DNA of 64,000 bases from Croceivirga sp. (GCA_028284285.1 JANQSA010000085.1:124001-188000); one strand, 5' to 3'; shown: positions 1 through 9,542, numbered from the stretch's first letter. A program made the numbers and translations. Notes: generated by a model not told the origin, from the letters alone.

Positions 1-229
1 CTTGTACCAAAACCGGTTCATTTGAGCTGTTTATCAGTTCAAACCTACCCTCCTCGGTGGTTATCGTACCGGTAATCATTGTAGTATCCCGGACCTTTAA
101 TAAAATTACGTTGGCATAAGGTACCGGAGCATTCTGTTCATCTACGACCCCTCCGGTAATGGACCGTTGGGCTGTTATGTTATGGAGTATTAAAGTAAAA
201 ACCATCAAAAAGAAAAGGGTTTTTTTCAT
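1..229 (-). CDS. TonB-type outer-membrane protein, N-terminus only (partial)
   Basis: The gene runs off the left edge; only 76 codons are seen. The ATG at 229 opens a signal peptide (MKKTLFFLMVF then a hydrophobic run ending near ITAQ) followed by the start of a carboxypeptidase-regulatory-like beta-sandwich (ITGGVVDEQNAPVPYANV, then an ITTEEGRFEL segment). In Bacteroidota this plug-preceding domain is typical of TonB-dependent receptors and related outer-membrane beta-barrel proteins. It is divergent from the LytS/LytTR pair to its right, an arrangement that suggests the pair may control it, but no binding site is recognised. The exact subfamily cannot be told without the barrel. Confidence 0.7.
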   Translation of the reverse strand, partial: MKKTLFFLMVFTLILHNITAQRSITGGVVDEQNAPVPYANVILLKVRDTTMITGTITTEEGRFELINSSNEPVLVQ

Positions 230-448
230 TTTCCATTCCGTTTGCCCTAATGTAGTACCCCATGAGGACGGATAGATTCCAAAAAGGATTGGCAACTCAC
301 GATGGCGTAAAAACTCCGGATAAATGCCCGGGAATGCCGTTGGTGTTGTCCTGGCTGTCTTTTGGGGCCTAAACCATGCGGTTCGTACTTAAAAACCCAA
401 AAAATTCTACAAAAAATTCTTTCTTGCGGTAGTTTTAGCTTCAAGGGA

Positions 449-1489
449 ATGTTCTCATTGGATAAAGAATACAAGGGCTGGCCGTTTACAAGAATCGCCA
501 GGCATGTTTTGTATTGGGGCTTTTGGGTCACATTTTATTGTGTACTCAATGCCGCCTACCAGAGAACCGGTTACCTACAATGGTTATGGCTGGAGCTGAT
601 GTTCATGACGGTGAAGATTCCCTATGCCTATTTTGTTGCTTATTTTTTGTTTCCCAAATTCCTGCCAGGGAAAAGGTACGTTATCCTTTTTGCCTTGATG
701 CTGTTGTTTGCTTTTGTAGGGGTGGCGTTGATGGTGGTGTTACTTAGATTATTTCCTGAGTTTGCCAGTGGTCAACCCTCCGATTTTTGGTCGGCAAAAA
801 GCATTTTCAGGGCATTGGATCTAATATACATCGCTTCATTAATCGTTGTGGTAAAAATGATACAACGGGTTTTTCGGCAAGAACGCATGAATGCTCGCTT
901 GAAGGAGGAGAAAATTGGCTCGGAATTGCAAATGCTCAAAAACCAGTTGCAGCCCCATTTCCTGCTCAACACACTCAACAACATTTACGGACTCCTATTG
1001 GATGGGGATAAAAAGGCGGGAGATACGCTGATTCAACTGTCGAACATCATCACCTATATGTTGTATGATTGCAATATGGACCGGGCAGAGCTACAAAAGG
1101 AAATCCATCTTTTGCAGAACTATCTGGAACTGGAAAAAGTACGATACGGAAATCGCCTTGATCTTTCCCTTGTTGTAGAAGGAGATATTGCTGAACACAA
1201 AATTGCGCCTTTGTTGCTCATTCCCTTTGTTGAGAATTCCTTTAAGCATGGCGTATCGCAAAGTCAGGGAAAAGCATGGGTGCGTATATTGATCCAGATA
1301 TTTGGAAGTCAATTGTCCTTTCAAATAGAGAACAGTGTAGCCAGAACAACAGAAAGCACCCCAACCCTTAAAAGCGGGATTGGGTTGGAAAATGTGCGCA
1401 AACGCCTAAATCTCATATATCCTGATGCCCATACACTGGACATTCGATCCGGAGAAACCTTTTTGGTAAACTTAAATTTAGACCTATGA
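449..1489 (+). CDS. LytS/YpdA-family sensor histidine kinase
   Basis: Membrane histidine kinase of the His_kinase (PF06580) family, 346 residues from the chosen start. Four hydrophobic segments fill residues 15-135, followed by a short coiled region. The H-box is NQLQPHFLLN with the phosphoacceptor His at residue 170. The ATP-binding domain has the N-box PFVENSFKHG (about 259-268) and a C-terminal GIGLENVRKRL G-box. The frame is open from an ATG at 362, but those 29 extra residues are basic and not family-like, so ATG 449 (MFSLDKEY) is preferred. It overlaps the next gene by four bases (ATGA), so the two are translationally coupled and should act as a pair. The signal is not evident. Confidence 0.9.
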   Translation: MFSLDKEYKGWPFTRIARHVLYWGFWVTFYCVLNAAYQRTGYLQWLWLELMFMTVKIPYAYFVAYFLFPKFLPGKRYVILFALMLLFAFVGVALMVVLLRLFPEFASGQPSDFWSAKSIFRALDLIYIASLIVVVKMIQRVFRQERMNARLKEEKIGSELQMLKNQLQPHFLLNTLNNIYGLLLDGDKKAGDTLIQLSNIITYMLYDCNMDRAELQKEIHLLQNYLELEKVRYGNRLDLSLVVEGDIAEHKIAPLLLIPFVENSFKHGVSQSQGKAWVRILIQIFGSQLSFQIENSVARTTESTPTLKSGIGLENVRKRLNLIYPDAHTLDIRSGETFLVNLNLDL

Positions 1490-2226
1490 ATTGCATGATC
1501 ATTGAGGACGAAGAACCTGCTATTAAAGTTTTGGAGAGCCACATAGGACATTTTAGGGACCTGGAAATCCATAGCGTCTATAACAATACCATGGAAGCAC
1601 TGCCCCACCTGCAACAGGCCGAAGTGGATATTCTGTTTTTGGATATTCAGTTGCCAAAAATTTCCGGTATTGAATTCCTCAAAAGCCTAAAAGTTAAGCC
1701 GGCAGTTATTTTGACCACTGCGCATAGAGAATATGCCCTGGAAGGATATGAACTCGAAATAACGGATTATCTCTTGAAACCGATTTCTTTTGAACGCTTT
1801 GCGAAATCCCTGGCTAAAGCTTATAATTTTAAGCATAGTAAATTCGAACAGGGACAACAAAAAATCGAATTACCCTATCCGGAGATAAAAAAAGGCACTG
1901 CTTTTTCCGCACCGTTCATTTATATCAAATGTGAACGTGAGTACGTTAAGGTACTTTTGGAAGAGTTACTTTATGTAGAAAGTATTAAGAACCATATCAA
2001 GGTGGTAACCAAAAAAGCAACGTTACTCACTTTAATGAGTATCTCCCAGATGGAGGAAAAGTTACCGCAAAAACACTTTATACGTATACACCGTTCATTT
2101 ATCATATCGCTTCACCATATTTCAAAGTTCAACCACACTTATGTCATCATTGAGAACAAGATGATTCCTATAGGAAGGCATTACAAACAGGCTTTCGTCA
2201 AAAGCGTAGAGGAAAGGAAAGTCTAG
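1486..2226 (+). CDS. LytTR-family response regulator
   Basis: Response regulator of 246 residues. The receiver domain (1-120) keeps the acidic pair E7/D8, the phosphoacceptor D53 in FLDIQLP, T77/T78 and K98 in LLKPI. The C-terminal LytTR DNA-binding domain (about 145-242) carries the family pattern YIKCEREYVKV, then HFIRIHRSFIISL, and ends near PIGRHYK. It is the cognate partner of the kinase whose gene overlaps it. LytTR proteins bind direct repeats upstream of their targets; the divergent TonB-type gene is the natural candidate target, by inference only. Confidence 0.93.
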   Translation: MNCMIIEDEEPAIKVLESHIGHFRDLEIHSVYNNTMEALPHLQQAEVDILFLDIQLPKISGIEFLKSLKVKPAVILTTAHREYALEGYELEITDYLLKPISFERFAKSLAKAYNFKHSKFEQGQQKIELPYPEIKKGTAFSAPFIYIKCEREYVKVLLEELLYVESIKNHIKVVTKKATLLTLMSISQMEEKLPQKHFIRIHRSFIISLHHISKFNHTYVIIENKMIPIGRHYKQAFVKSVEERKV

Positions 2227-2454
2227 GTGGGCCTGCAGCAATTCATTCGAGAGGATAGTTTTCAAATTATTTAAAGATCCCTGCTTGGGATGGAATATGC
2301 CCCTCTTAATTTGAGTATCCATTCCCGTTTTCTGGTCGCTATTATCTGTTTTATTAACACTTGAAGAATGCTTTTGGGGATATGAAATAAACCATATGGA
2401 ATTCAATGTCCGGATTGTAGCAATGAATAGGTCGTATTCACAGGAGACAATCTT

Positions 2455-3480
2455 TCATGGCTTAGGAAAGCTGGCCTTCCCTATTTGTCCTTCCCTTAGA
2501 ATTACGATTGGGATCTCGGTTCCGCTAGGGTAGGAAGCGATCTTCTGTTTGATCAAAGACCGTGCATTGTTGTCTATAAATTTTATCCCGGCCACTTCTA
2601 AGATCACATCCCCTCCCAATATGATTTCTTCATCGTTGATGGTAGCAGGAATATAACCCCCTCGTAACCCCAATTGGGCAGCGGCTCCTTTTGAGGATAT
2701 AGAAAGAACCAAAAGCCCGGTTTCCTGAGGTACATTTAACACTCTTGCGAGATGGGCAGGCAGGAGCATCGCCTCCATCCCGGTCCAGGGATTGGGTTCT
2801 GTAGTCAATAATTGCTTTACGGTGTTAGAAGCCGTTACAAAACCGATCCCTTCAAAACCTCCTGATATTGAATAAATACTGCTGGCAATGCCAATTACCT
2901 CACCTTTCTTATTGAACATGGGCCCTCCGGAATTTCCGGGATTAATGGCGGCGTCCGTTTGTAAAAACTCGATCTGTTCAAAGTCATTGCTTAAATTTTC
3001 GGGAAAATGCCGGCCGCTGAGAATGCCCCGGGTCAGGCTTTGCGCAAAGCCGTGAGGTGCCCCCAGGACAAAAACATCTTCTCCGATACCCAGTGCATCC
3101 GAGTCGCCAATGGAAGCAATAGCTTTTCCCGCTGGATCAAAAGGACCCACTATCTTTAAAAGTGCCACATCTCCGGGAGGACTTGAAGCTACTACCTCCC
3201 CTTTATACACCTCCCCGGTGACAAATTCAATCTCGACTTCTTCCGCAGATTGCACCACATGGGCGGCTGTCCAAATATATCCTTCTTCGGATACGAGCAC
3301 CCCGGAACCCTGGGAAACTTCCTCCACCATATTCAAGGATTCCCCGGAAGCGGAGGGGGCTAATACTTCTGCTCGAAGCACTACGACAGAAGAGCTTACG
3401 TTTTTATACAATTTCGGTAAATCCTGAGCTATCGTCAGGTTGGCCAGAAAAACGACTACCAGTACCAGAAATACACGCAT
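2455..3480 (-). CDS. Secreted trypsin-like serine protease with PDZ domain (HtrA/DegP-like)
   Basis: Exported S1C-type serine protease of 341 residues. A signal peptide (residues 1-19, ending LTIAQ) is followed by the protease domain with the full triad: H74 in TAAHVV, D104 in GDVALLKI and S184 in GNSGGP. A single PDZ-like domain occupies about 240-335 (TGLLVLSI, IILGGDVILEVAGI). Family role: degradation or chaperoning of misfolded periplasmic proteins. It is shorter than classical DegP and has one PDZ, closer to DegS-like or stand-alone trypsin-like proteins. It stands alone, converging on the LytTR gene. Confidence 0.9.
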   Translation of the reverse strand: MRVFLVLVVVFLANLTIAQDLPKLYKNVSSSVVVLRAEVLAPSASGESLNMVEEVSQGSGVLVSEEGYIWTAAHVVQSAEEVEIEFVTGEVYKGEVVASSPPGDVALLKIVGPFDPAGKAIASIGDSDALGIGEDVFVLGAPHGFAQSLTRGILSGRHFPENLSNDFEQIEFLQTDAAINPGNSGGPMFNKKGEVIGIASSIYSISGGFEGIGFVTASNTVKQLLTTEPNPWTGMEAMLLPAHLARVLNVPQETGLLVLSISSKGAAAQLGLRGGYIPATINDEEIILGGDVILEVAGIKFIDNNARSLIKQKIASYPSGTEIPIVILREGQIGKASFPKP

Positions 3481-3582
3481 GACTCGATTTTTAAGATGGA
3501 AAGATACCGCAATATGGCTTTGGATCGGGAATAAATCTTTAATTTCCCGCTTTCCCAGGTTTTACCTGCCGCGGTAGATAAA

Positions 3583-3662
3583 CTTGCCTGGCTTTGGCAG
3601 GAACTTCGACCCCTTTTGTTTTTCAGTCATACTGCGAGCAGAAGCACTTTTCAGAGCAGTAT
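3583..3662. repeat. Dispersed intergenic repeat, copy C (divergent)
   Basis: It begins with CTTGCCTGGCTTTGGCAGG, which folds (TGCC/GGCA), and ends in ATACTGC ... GCAGTAT, a 7-bp stem with a long loop. The first part matches copy D at 3924-3990 (TTGGCAGGAACTTC shared). The terminal hairpin is in the same relative position as in copies A, B and D. Confidence 0.5.
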
Positions 3663-3923
3663 TTGAAAATCTGTTCTTTTCATTTTCTTTGCTTGTCCAA
3701 AGAAAACGAAACAAAAGAAAAGACACTTTTTGGAGAGGTATTTTTATCCGCTAAAGCGGACAAAACCAGTAGCATGCTTCTAAATCGACTCCAAGGTTTC
3801 GCCGATTCTTTACGAAGCCTGCCACCTATACTTCCCAAAAAGCAAACACCTACATCATCTAAAAAGGTACCTTTTACTTCTAAGATTGCATTCAAGCTGT
3901 CCCCTTGTGGGAAGTTTTAATGG

Positions 3924-3990
3924 CTTGCCTTTGGCAGGAACTTCACGCCCTTTACTTTTCTGTGGTATTGCGAAGTGTACCACTTCGTAG
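3924..3990. repeat. Dispersed intergenic repeat, copy D
   Basis: CTTGCCTTTGGCAGG start, then a CCCTTTACTTTTCTGTGGTAT stretch (21 bases apart from wobble positions resembles copies A and B), ending in the hairpin CGAAGTG-tac-CACTTCG. Compared with copy A (GAAGTC-tga-GACTTC) the closing pair changes from C-G to G-C, a compensatory change. Confidence 0.55.
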
Positions 3991-4314
3991 AACGGTTAAG
4001 TGATATACCCATATCATCCATAAGCTGATAAACCTCTGTTGAGCACTTTGCGGAACGGGTGGAGATCAAATGATCCACATTTTTTTTGTATCCCCCTATT
4101 TATTTTTAGCCTAAGGCGTTTTTCACCCTACCAACTGATCCTGTTATCTCTTATATTGCATAAGAAAAAGAATAAAAACTTTTGTCTTTATTCCTACGTT
4201 GTAGCCCATTCAAAATCAGTTAAATCCTGTCCTTAAATTAAGGTGGTAGATGGGGAAAAATATGGACGAGCCGAACACCATTTCACAAAGTAGGCACATC
4301 AAAAGGTTTTAAAA

Positions 4315-4911
4315 ATGTTTAAAAAAGCAGCATTTATACTAGTATCAGTCGTAGCAGGAGTTTCTTGTAATCAAGCAGACCATCAAAATACTTCCGAACA
4401 AAAATCCAATCAAGAGCACAAAAAGACGCTTTTTTCCTCTGAATGTATCACTGAAGCCGAAGTTGTGGCAGCCCAGGAAGAATGGGGGGCTGGAATCGTT
4501 AAAATTGGAAAAGCGTATTCTGAAGGAGGTGATCACAAACAAGCCGCTATAGCGCATATTCAAAATTTATATGGGTATGACTTTAGTTCGGTACTCTTTA
4601 AACCCACGCTAGCTTCCGAAGAACAATTCAGAGCAACGTTTGACGCGGCTTTGTCTTACTTTGTTGGTGGAAACGAAACCTACCAGGAAGACAAAGGGTT
4701 TGCTTTAGCCCCCTATACGAAAGTGCGTTGGGAAAACAGCGGAATAATTAATAATAGTTGTACTATGGCCATTGCCATGGGGAATTATTATTTTACTAAA
4801 ACCGATGGCGAAGAAGTAAAAGTCGAATATACTTTGGGATACATTAAAGATGCTGCCGGAAAGTTGCGAATTGTTGTACATAAATCCGCTTTGCCCTACC
4901 GTCCGGAATAA
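4315..4911 (+). CDS. Lipoprotein of unknown function
   Basis: 198 residues. The N-terminus is an SPII signal with lipobox VAGVSC (lipidated Cys18), followed by a polar linker and a domain from about 40 to 198 with motifs WGAGIVKIGKAYSEGGD, YGYDFSSVLFKPT and MAIAMGNYYF. The predicted role is in the envelope. The alternating strands and the 'EVKVEYTLGYIKD' ending suggest a small alpha+beta (NTF2/SnoaL-like) fold, by inference. Similar proteins are, as I recall, sometimes labelled phosphoribosyl-AMP cyclohydrolase, but no cyclohydrolase metal-binding Cys/His set is visible and I do not adopt that name. The exported SurE-like gene follows 267 bp downstream. Confidence 0.65.
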   Translation: MFKKAAFILVSVVAGVSCNQADHQNTSEQKSNQEHKKTLFSSECITEAEVVAAQEEWGAGIVKIGKAYSEGGDHKQAAIAHIQNLYGYDFSSVLFKPTLASEEQFRATFDAALSYFVGGNETYQEDKGFALAPYTKVRWENSGIINNSCTMAIAMGNYYFTKTDGEEVKVEYTLGYIKDAAGKLRIVVHKSALPYRPE

Positions 4912-4950
4912 ATTGAAAAGTCCATTGGGAATAATAACATAAGGTGCTAC

Positions 4951-5061
4951 AACCAAGGTTGTAACCTGCCCGACTGTCTCTTTCAGGTGGGTTCACCAGC
5001 CCGACAGTGGTCTGGCGGGTTGCTTTCCCAAACAACCTGAGGTTGTCTGTCAGAGGCAGGT
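4951..5061. repeat. GC-rich nested inverted-repeat element
   Basis: In an AT-rich spacer, this stretch carries several stems: ACAACC-aa-GGTTGT (4949-4962), an outer pair ACCTGCC (4964-4970) and GGCAGGT (5055-5061), an inner 11-bp arm pair around CAGCCCGACAG / CTGGCGGGTTG, and CAACCT-g-AGGTTG near 5032-5044. No T-run follows, so it is not a standard terminator. It may be a small mobile or structural repeat. Confidence 0.45.
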
Positions 5062-5178
5062 CAGAACTGTGGTAAGCAATTTCTACATCAAATTTGTAAC
5101 ATGTTTCAAATAATCAGGTCTAATCATTAAATCAATATCATTTTTTACAAAAACTCAATCAAACTGTTTCAGGATCAA

Positions 5179-6087
5179 ATGATTATGAAAAACCTGGTAA
5201 ACATAACCCTTCTTTTTTTGATTCCGCTAGCTATATTTTCCCAACAAAACGCTGTTGAATTCGATCATATATTGATCACTAACGATGATGGTATCGAAAA
5301 CATAGACATATTGGTAGCCCTGGCAAGAAGTGTAAAACCGCTCACGAATAGAGTCTCCGTGGTAGTATCCACCCAAGATCGTTCCGGAAGCTCTAATTAC
5401 CTTACGATTGGAAAACACAAATCTTCGTATGAGGTAACCACAGAATATTTTGATCACGATAAGAATATTGGAATTTACACGATGCCGGGTTATCCTGCAG
5501 ATTGTGTTTTATTGAGTTTAAGTGGGCTTTTTGCTAGTGACAGGCCTGACCTTGTGCTATCCGGAATCAATGGAGGATCAAATATTGGCCCCTCATGGTT
5601 CAATTCCGGGACCATTGGCGCCATAAGAACGGCGACTATTTTGGGAGTTCAAGGCATTGCGTTTTCAGGCTTTGATGACGATAATGAGATGTCATTCAGT
5701 GTAATTCCAGCGTGGATCTCTAAATTCTTAGACTCTGGAATTGTCGATAAAATCGACCCCCATAGTTACGTAACAGTTGCTTTTCCGGATATTCCTCTTG
5801 ACGAAATCAAAGGGGTGAAAGTTTCGGAAAGAAGAATAGCATATGGCCAACCCAAAGTACTTCAGTTTAAAAAAGTGTTTGGTAAAAATATTGACGAATC
5901 AGACAATACAACCTTATGGGCATTTTCACCGGATGGCAACCCTAATACGGGAAATGCAAAGGATGATGTCTATTATTTAGAACAGGGATTCATTATAATT
6001 ACGGCAATGACAATTGATGAAAATGACGAAAGATTGTCAGAAAAACTTAAAGCTATGGAATTGTTACTACCAAAATTTAACAATTAA
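5179..6087 (+). CDS. surE: SurE-like 5'/3'-nucleotidase with signal peptide
   Basis: 302 residues. SurE family metal-dependent nucleoside-monophosphate phosphatase: ILITNDDGI with metal ligands D36/D37, the QDRSGSS loop (S69), and SGINGGSNIG with N131, followed by SGTIGAIRTA. Residues 4-21 form a clear cleavable signal peptide ending IFSQQ, so the enzyme should act in the periplasm, whereas classical SurE is cytoplasmic. Two ATGs, 5179 and 5185, are possible; an AGGA at 5171-5174 fits either. The tricorn-like exported protease follows closely. The role may be scavenging of extracellular nucleotides, by inference. Confidence 0.85.
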   Translation: MIMKNLVNITLLFLIPLAIFSQQNAVEFDHILITNDDGIENIDILVALARSVKPLTNRVSVVVSTQDRSGSSNYLTIGKHKSSYEVTTEYFDHDKNIGIYTMPGYPADCVLLSLSGLFASDRPDLVLSGINGGSNIGPSWFNSGTIGAIRTATILGVQGIAFSGFDDDNEMSFSVIPAWISKFLDSGIVDKIDPHSYVTVAFPDIPLDEIKGVKVSERRIAYGQPKVLQFKKVFGKNIDESDNTTLWAFSPDGNPNTGNAKDDVYYLEQGFIIITAMTIDENDERLSEKLKAMELLLPKFNN

Positions 6088-6146
6088 AAAAGATATCAAG
6101 CTGTACCGTAGTGCACTATTTTTACTTATCAACTAAAGTTCAAATT

Positions 6147-9100
6147 ATGAAATTCTACATCTCTTTACTTCTTGTTGTATTTAGCTCAAGCGCATTTGGT
6201 CAAATCAATGCAAAACTGATGCGCTATGTCGATGTATCAGAAACACAAATTTGCTTTGTTTATGGGGGCGATATCTGGGTGGTGGACAAAAATGGGGGTA
6301 CTGCTACTCAGCTCACGAACTCCCCCGGAGAGGAATCTTATCCAAAATTCTCTCCGGATGGTAGGGAAATTGCGTTTACAGCAAGGTATAGAGGAAATCC
6401 TGATGTCTACATAATGCCCGTTACAGGAGGTGTTCCCCTGAGACTAACTTATGGGTCCCATTCAGATCGCATGGTAGAGTGGCATCCTTCGGGCGACAAA
6501 ATCCTATTCGCTTCACGAAGAGAAACCGGTATTCCCTCCGGAGGTGTGAACCAACTATTTCTTATCCCCAAAACCGGCGGAATGCCGGAAAAATTACCCA
6601 TCCCCTATGGCGAGATTGCCACCTATTCCCCGGATGGTAAGCAACTGGCCTACATTACCAAAATCACCGAGACATATCCTTTTAAAAGATATCGGGGCGG
6701 ACTGACCTCAGAGGTTATCTTGTTTGATTTGGAAAACAATACGGCCAAAAATATCACAAACAGCGAAGCCAATGACGGAAAGCCGGCATGGGGAGGTGAT
6801 AAGATTTATTTCCTATCCGACCGCGCAGATGACTTGCGATTGAACGTCTGGAGTTATGATCTCAGATCAGAATCACTCGATCAGATTACCCAATTTAAAG
6901 ACTTTGACATTACCTATTTATCTGCTGGTCCAAAAGATCTGGTATTTGAAGTAGGTGGTGCGCTCCATCTCATGGATCTCGCTACAGAGGAATCGAAAGC
7001 GGTAGCAGTAAATGTCGTAAGCGATTTGACGCTGGAAATGCCCAGAAGGCTTGAGGTAGACAAGCAAATACGCGGTATGACGGCTTCCCCGGGGGCTAGT
7101 AGAATTGTATTTGAGGCACGGGGCGAATTGTTTAATGCCCCTGTAAAAGAGGGATTCGTTCAAAATATTACCAACTCTTCCGGGGCATTCGATCACAGTC
7201 CCACCTGGTCTCCGAATGGTGATCATATTGCGTATTGGAGTGATAGATCTGGTGAGTATGAGATCTATGTACAAGCTATGCGAACAGCACAGAAGGCCAA
7301 AAAGCTTACCTCCAGAAATAAGGGGTTTGGATACACCCTCTATTGGTCTCCGGATAGTAAAAAGTTGGCATTTATTGATGAGAAAAATGATATCAGTATT
7401 GTGGATGTGGCAACAGGAGCGGTTGATGTGGCGGATAATTATAACTGGAACTACGGCCATGGTGCCCGATCAGGCTACCCCATCAGTTGGTCACACGATT
7501 CGAAATTCCTGGCGTATTCCATCGGAATGGAAAATGGTAATGAAGCTATCTTCATCTATGATCTTAACAGTAAACAGTCAAAGCAAGTTACCAGCGGATT
7601 TTACAATGATTCCAGTCCGGTCTTTGGGGTAAAGGGTAACTACTTGTTTTTTCTTACTGACAGGAATTTTACCGCTGTGTATAGCGACATGCAGGACGGT
7701 ACCTGGATCTACCCCAATGCCACACAACTGGCCGCTATAAGTTTGAGTCAGGAATCCCCGTACCTACTCCATGCCAAAAATGATGAATTAAAGGCCGCAG
7801 AAAAGGAAGAAGACGCAAAAGACAATAACAAAAAAAAGGGAAAAAAGGAGGATGCGAAAGAAAAAGCTCCGGAGCCCATTAAAGTGGATTGGAACGGATT
7901 GGAAAGCAGGTTGGTTATCCTCCCTGCCAAGCCAGGCAATCTGAATAACCTCATGGCCTTCGATGGCAAAGTAGTCTACCGTCGTTTTCCGAATTCAGGG
8001 TCAAATGGTGGTGATCCCGAATTGTTTTTCTATGATTTAAAAGAACGGGAAGAAAAATCCATCATGGCCAAAATAAACGGGGTAGTCAAGACGGCAGACG
8101 GGAAATCGTTATTGGTGCGAAGTGGTGCAAAATTCGGGATTATCCCACCGGACCCGGATCAAAAAATCAAGGATGCCATTCCTACCCAGGGGTTGGTCAT
8201 GGAACTGAACCCTCGGGAAGAATGGCGTCAGATCTTTCAGGACACCTGGAGAAGACACCGCGATTTCTTTTACGACGAAAACATGCAGCAAGTAGATTGG
8301 AATGCGCTTCGCACCCAATACGGCGCGTTAATTGAAGATGCCCGATCGCGTTGGGATGTCAGTTTTCTACAGTCTAATCTTGCTGCCGAGCTGAGTGCCG
8401 GCCATACCTACACCTTTGGCGGAGATAACGAAAAAGTGGAAAATATCAGCACGGGTTATCTGGGGATTGACTGGGCCAGGGATGACAAAGGCTATAAGAT
8501 CAAACGCATTGTAAAGCCTGCGGATTGGGATGCCGAAAACAGGTCACCTTTCGATCGTCCCGGAGTAAACGTTTCAACCGGTGACTATATCCATTCGGTC
8601 AATGGGATTTCCCTTCCGCTAAACAAAGAACCCTATGCCGCTTTCGAAGGGCTTAATGGTAAAACGGTGGTATTAAAGGTCAGCAAGAACGGCAATACGG
8701 GCGATGCAAAAGATGTGGTGGTCACCTGTCTTACGGGAGCACAGGAAGGGAATCTCCGGTACCTGGATTGGATTGAGAAGAACCGGTTACGCGTAGAAAA
8801 ACTCTCCGGAGGTAAACTGGGGTATGTGTATATGACCAACACGGGCACCAGAGGACAGCTCGATCTGGTTAAAATGTACTACGGCCAGCTTGACAAAGAA
8901 GGGTTTATTATTGATGAGCGTTTCAATGGCGGGGGACAACTCGCCGACCGTTTTTTGGAGCTGATGACACGACCCGTCATTTACAATCTGTACTGGCGCC
9001 ATGGCAAGTCCCATACCTTCCCCGTGAAGGCCAATACCGGGCCTATGGGTATGCTGATCAACGGCTGGGCAGGATCCGGGGGTGACGGACTGCCCTGGGC

Positions 9101-9431
9101 GTTTCGGGAGCTGGATGCCGGTCCAATTGTGGGCGAGCGAACCATTGGTATTTTGGTGGGTCCGGCCACGGGCCACCGGCTCATTGATGGTGGAGGAATT
9201 ACTGTCCCCGGAGCGCGACTTTACTTTAATGATGGTACGTGGTTTGATGAGGGTGTTGGGGTACGACCAGACATTGCGGTGTGGGATGATCCCAATCTAT
9301 TGGTACAAGGACGTGATCCTCAGATGGAGAAAGTGGTAGCGGAAGTGCTGAAGCTGTTAAAGGATAATCCAGAAGCTACTCCGCCTCCTCCCAAGGAGGA
9401 TCGAACGGCAGAAGGCCTAAACAACAATTAG
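6147..9431 (+). CDS. Tricorn-like protease (beta-propeller, PDZ, S41 peptidase)
   Basis: 1094 residues from ATG 6147; the frame is open from 6111, but the ATG at 6147 begins the signal peptide MKFYISLLLVVFSSSAFGQ. The N-terminal two thirds are two beta-propellers made of PD40/WD40-like repeats (FSPDGREIAF, WSPNGDHIAYWSDRSG, WSPDSKKLAF). A low-complexity Lys/Glu linker follows near residues 552-578. Then come a tricorn C1-type helical domain (REEWRQIFQDTWRRHRDFFY), a PDZ-like domain and the S41 core: DERFNGGGQLADRF and NGWAGSGGDG with the predicted nucleophile S977. Tricorn enzymes trim oligopeptides; a signal peptide places this one outside the cytoplasm. It follows the SurE-like gene and may share its transcript. 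Confidence 0.92.
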   Translation: MKFYISLLLVVFSSSAFGQINAKLMRYVDVSETQICFVYGGDIWVVDKNGGTATQLTNSPGEESYPKFSPDGREIAFTARYRGNPDVYIMPVTGGVPLRLTYGSHSDRMVEWHPSGDKILFASRRETGIPSGGVNQLFLIPKTGGMPEKLPIPYGEIATYSPDGKQLAYITKITETYPFKRYRGGLTSEVILFDLENNTAKNITNSEANDGKPAWGGDKIYFLSDRADDLRLNVWSYDLRSESLDQITQFKDFDITYLSAGPKDLVFEVGGALHLMDLATEESKAVAVNVVSDLTLEMPRRLEVDKQIRGMTASPGASRIVFEARGELFNAPVKEGFVQNITNSSGAFDHSPTWSPNGDHIAYWSDRSGEYEIYVQAMRTAQKAKKLTSRNKGFGYTLYWSPDSKKLAFIDEKNDISIVDVATGAVDVADNYNWNYGHGARSGYPISWSHDSKFLAYSIGMENGNEAIFIYDLNSKQSKQVTSGFYNDSSPVFGVKGNYLFFLTDRNFTAVYSDMQDGTWIYPNATQLAAISLSQESPYLLHAKNDELKAAEKEEDAKDNNKKKGKKEDAKEKAPEPIKVDWNGLESRLVILPAKPGNLNNLMAFDGKVVYRRFPNSGSNGGDPELFFYDLKEREEKSIMAKINGVVKTADGKSLLVRSGAKFGIIPPDPDQKIKDAIPTQGLVMELNPREEWRQIFQDTWRRHRDFFYDENMQQVDWNALRTQYGALIEDARSRWDVSFLQSNLAAELSAGHTYTFGGDNEKVENISTGYLGIDWARDDKGYKIKRIVKPADWDAENRSPFDRPGVNVSTGDYIHSVNGISLPLNKEPYAAFEGLNGKTVVLKVSKNGNTGDAKDVVVTCLTGAQEGNLRYLDWIEKNRLRVEKLSGGKLGYVYMTNTGTRGQLDLVKMYYGQLDKEGFIIDERFNGGGQLADRFLELMTRPVIYNLYWRHGKSHTFPVKANTGPMGMLINGWAGSGGDGLPWAFRELDAGPIVGERTIGILVGPATGHRLIDGGGITVPGARLYFNDGTWFDEGVGVRPDIAVWDDPNLLVQGRDPQMEKVVAEVLKLLKDNPEATPPPPKEDRTAEGLNNN

Positions 9432-9542
9432 CTATCATTAATTGAAGTAGAACAGTACATAACCCCTTATATGTGGTAGTAACAGAACCACGTGTACTAA
9501 CCGTTATGGGCTATTCATTAGCTCGAATAACTTCTCAGTACA

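Larger units (their letters stand above)
3481..4314. other. 834-bp gene-poor intergenic region with repeats
   Basis: No convincing gene is seen. It contains two copies (C and D) of a dispersed hairpin repeat at 3583-3662 and 3924-3990. Between them is a stretch with the hairpin TCCGCT-aa-AGCGGA near 3748-3761 and a plus-strand open frame (3594-3920) whose Ser/Lys-rich translation has no domain character. The remainder, 3991-4314, is AT-rich with no recognisable structure. It looks like a repeat-derived spacer rather than coding DNA. Confidence 0.6.

Noticed and set aside
3594-3920. 108-codon plus-strand open frame in the repeat-rich spacer
   Set aside because: Starts inside repeat copy C, ends at the edge of copy D, no domain character and Ser/Lys-rich, typical of translated repeat DNA.
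4039-4236. 65-codon open frame before the lipoprotein gene
   Set aside because: AT-rich noise; no ribosome-binding signal or protein-like pattern.
4315-4911. Naming the lipoprotein as phosphoribosyl-AMP cyclohydrolase
   Set aside because: No zinc or magnesium ligand motifs of that enzyme; lipidated and exported, which does not suit histidine biosynthesis.
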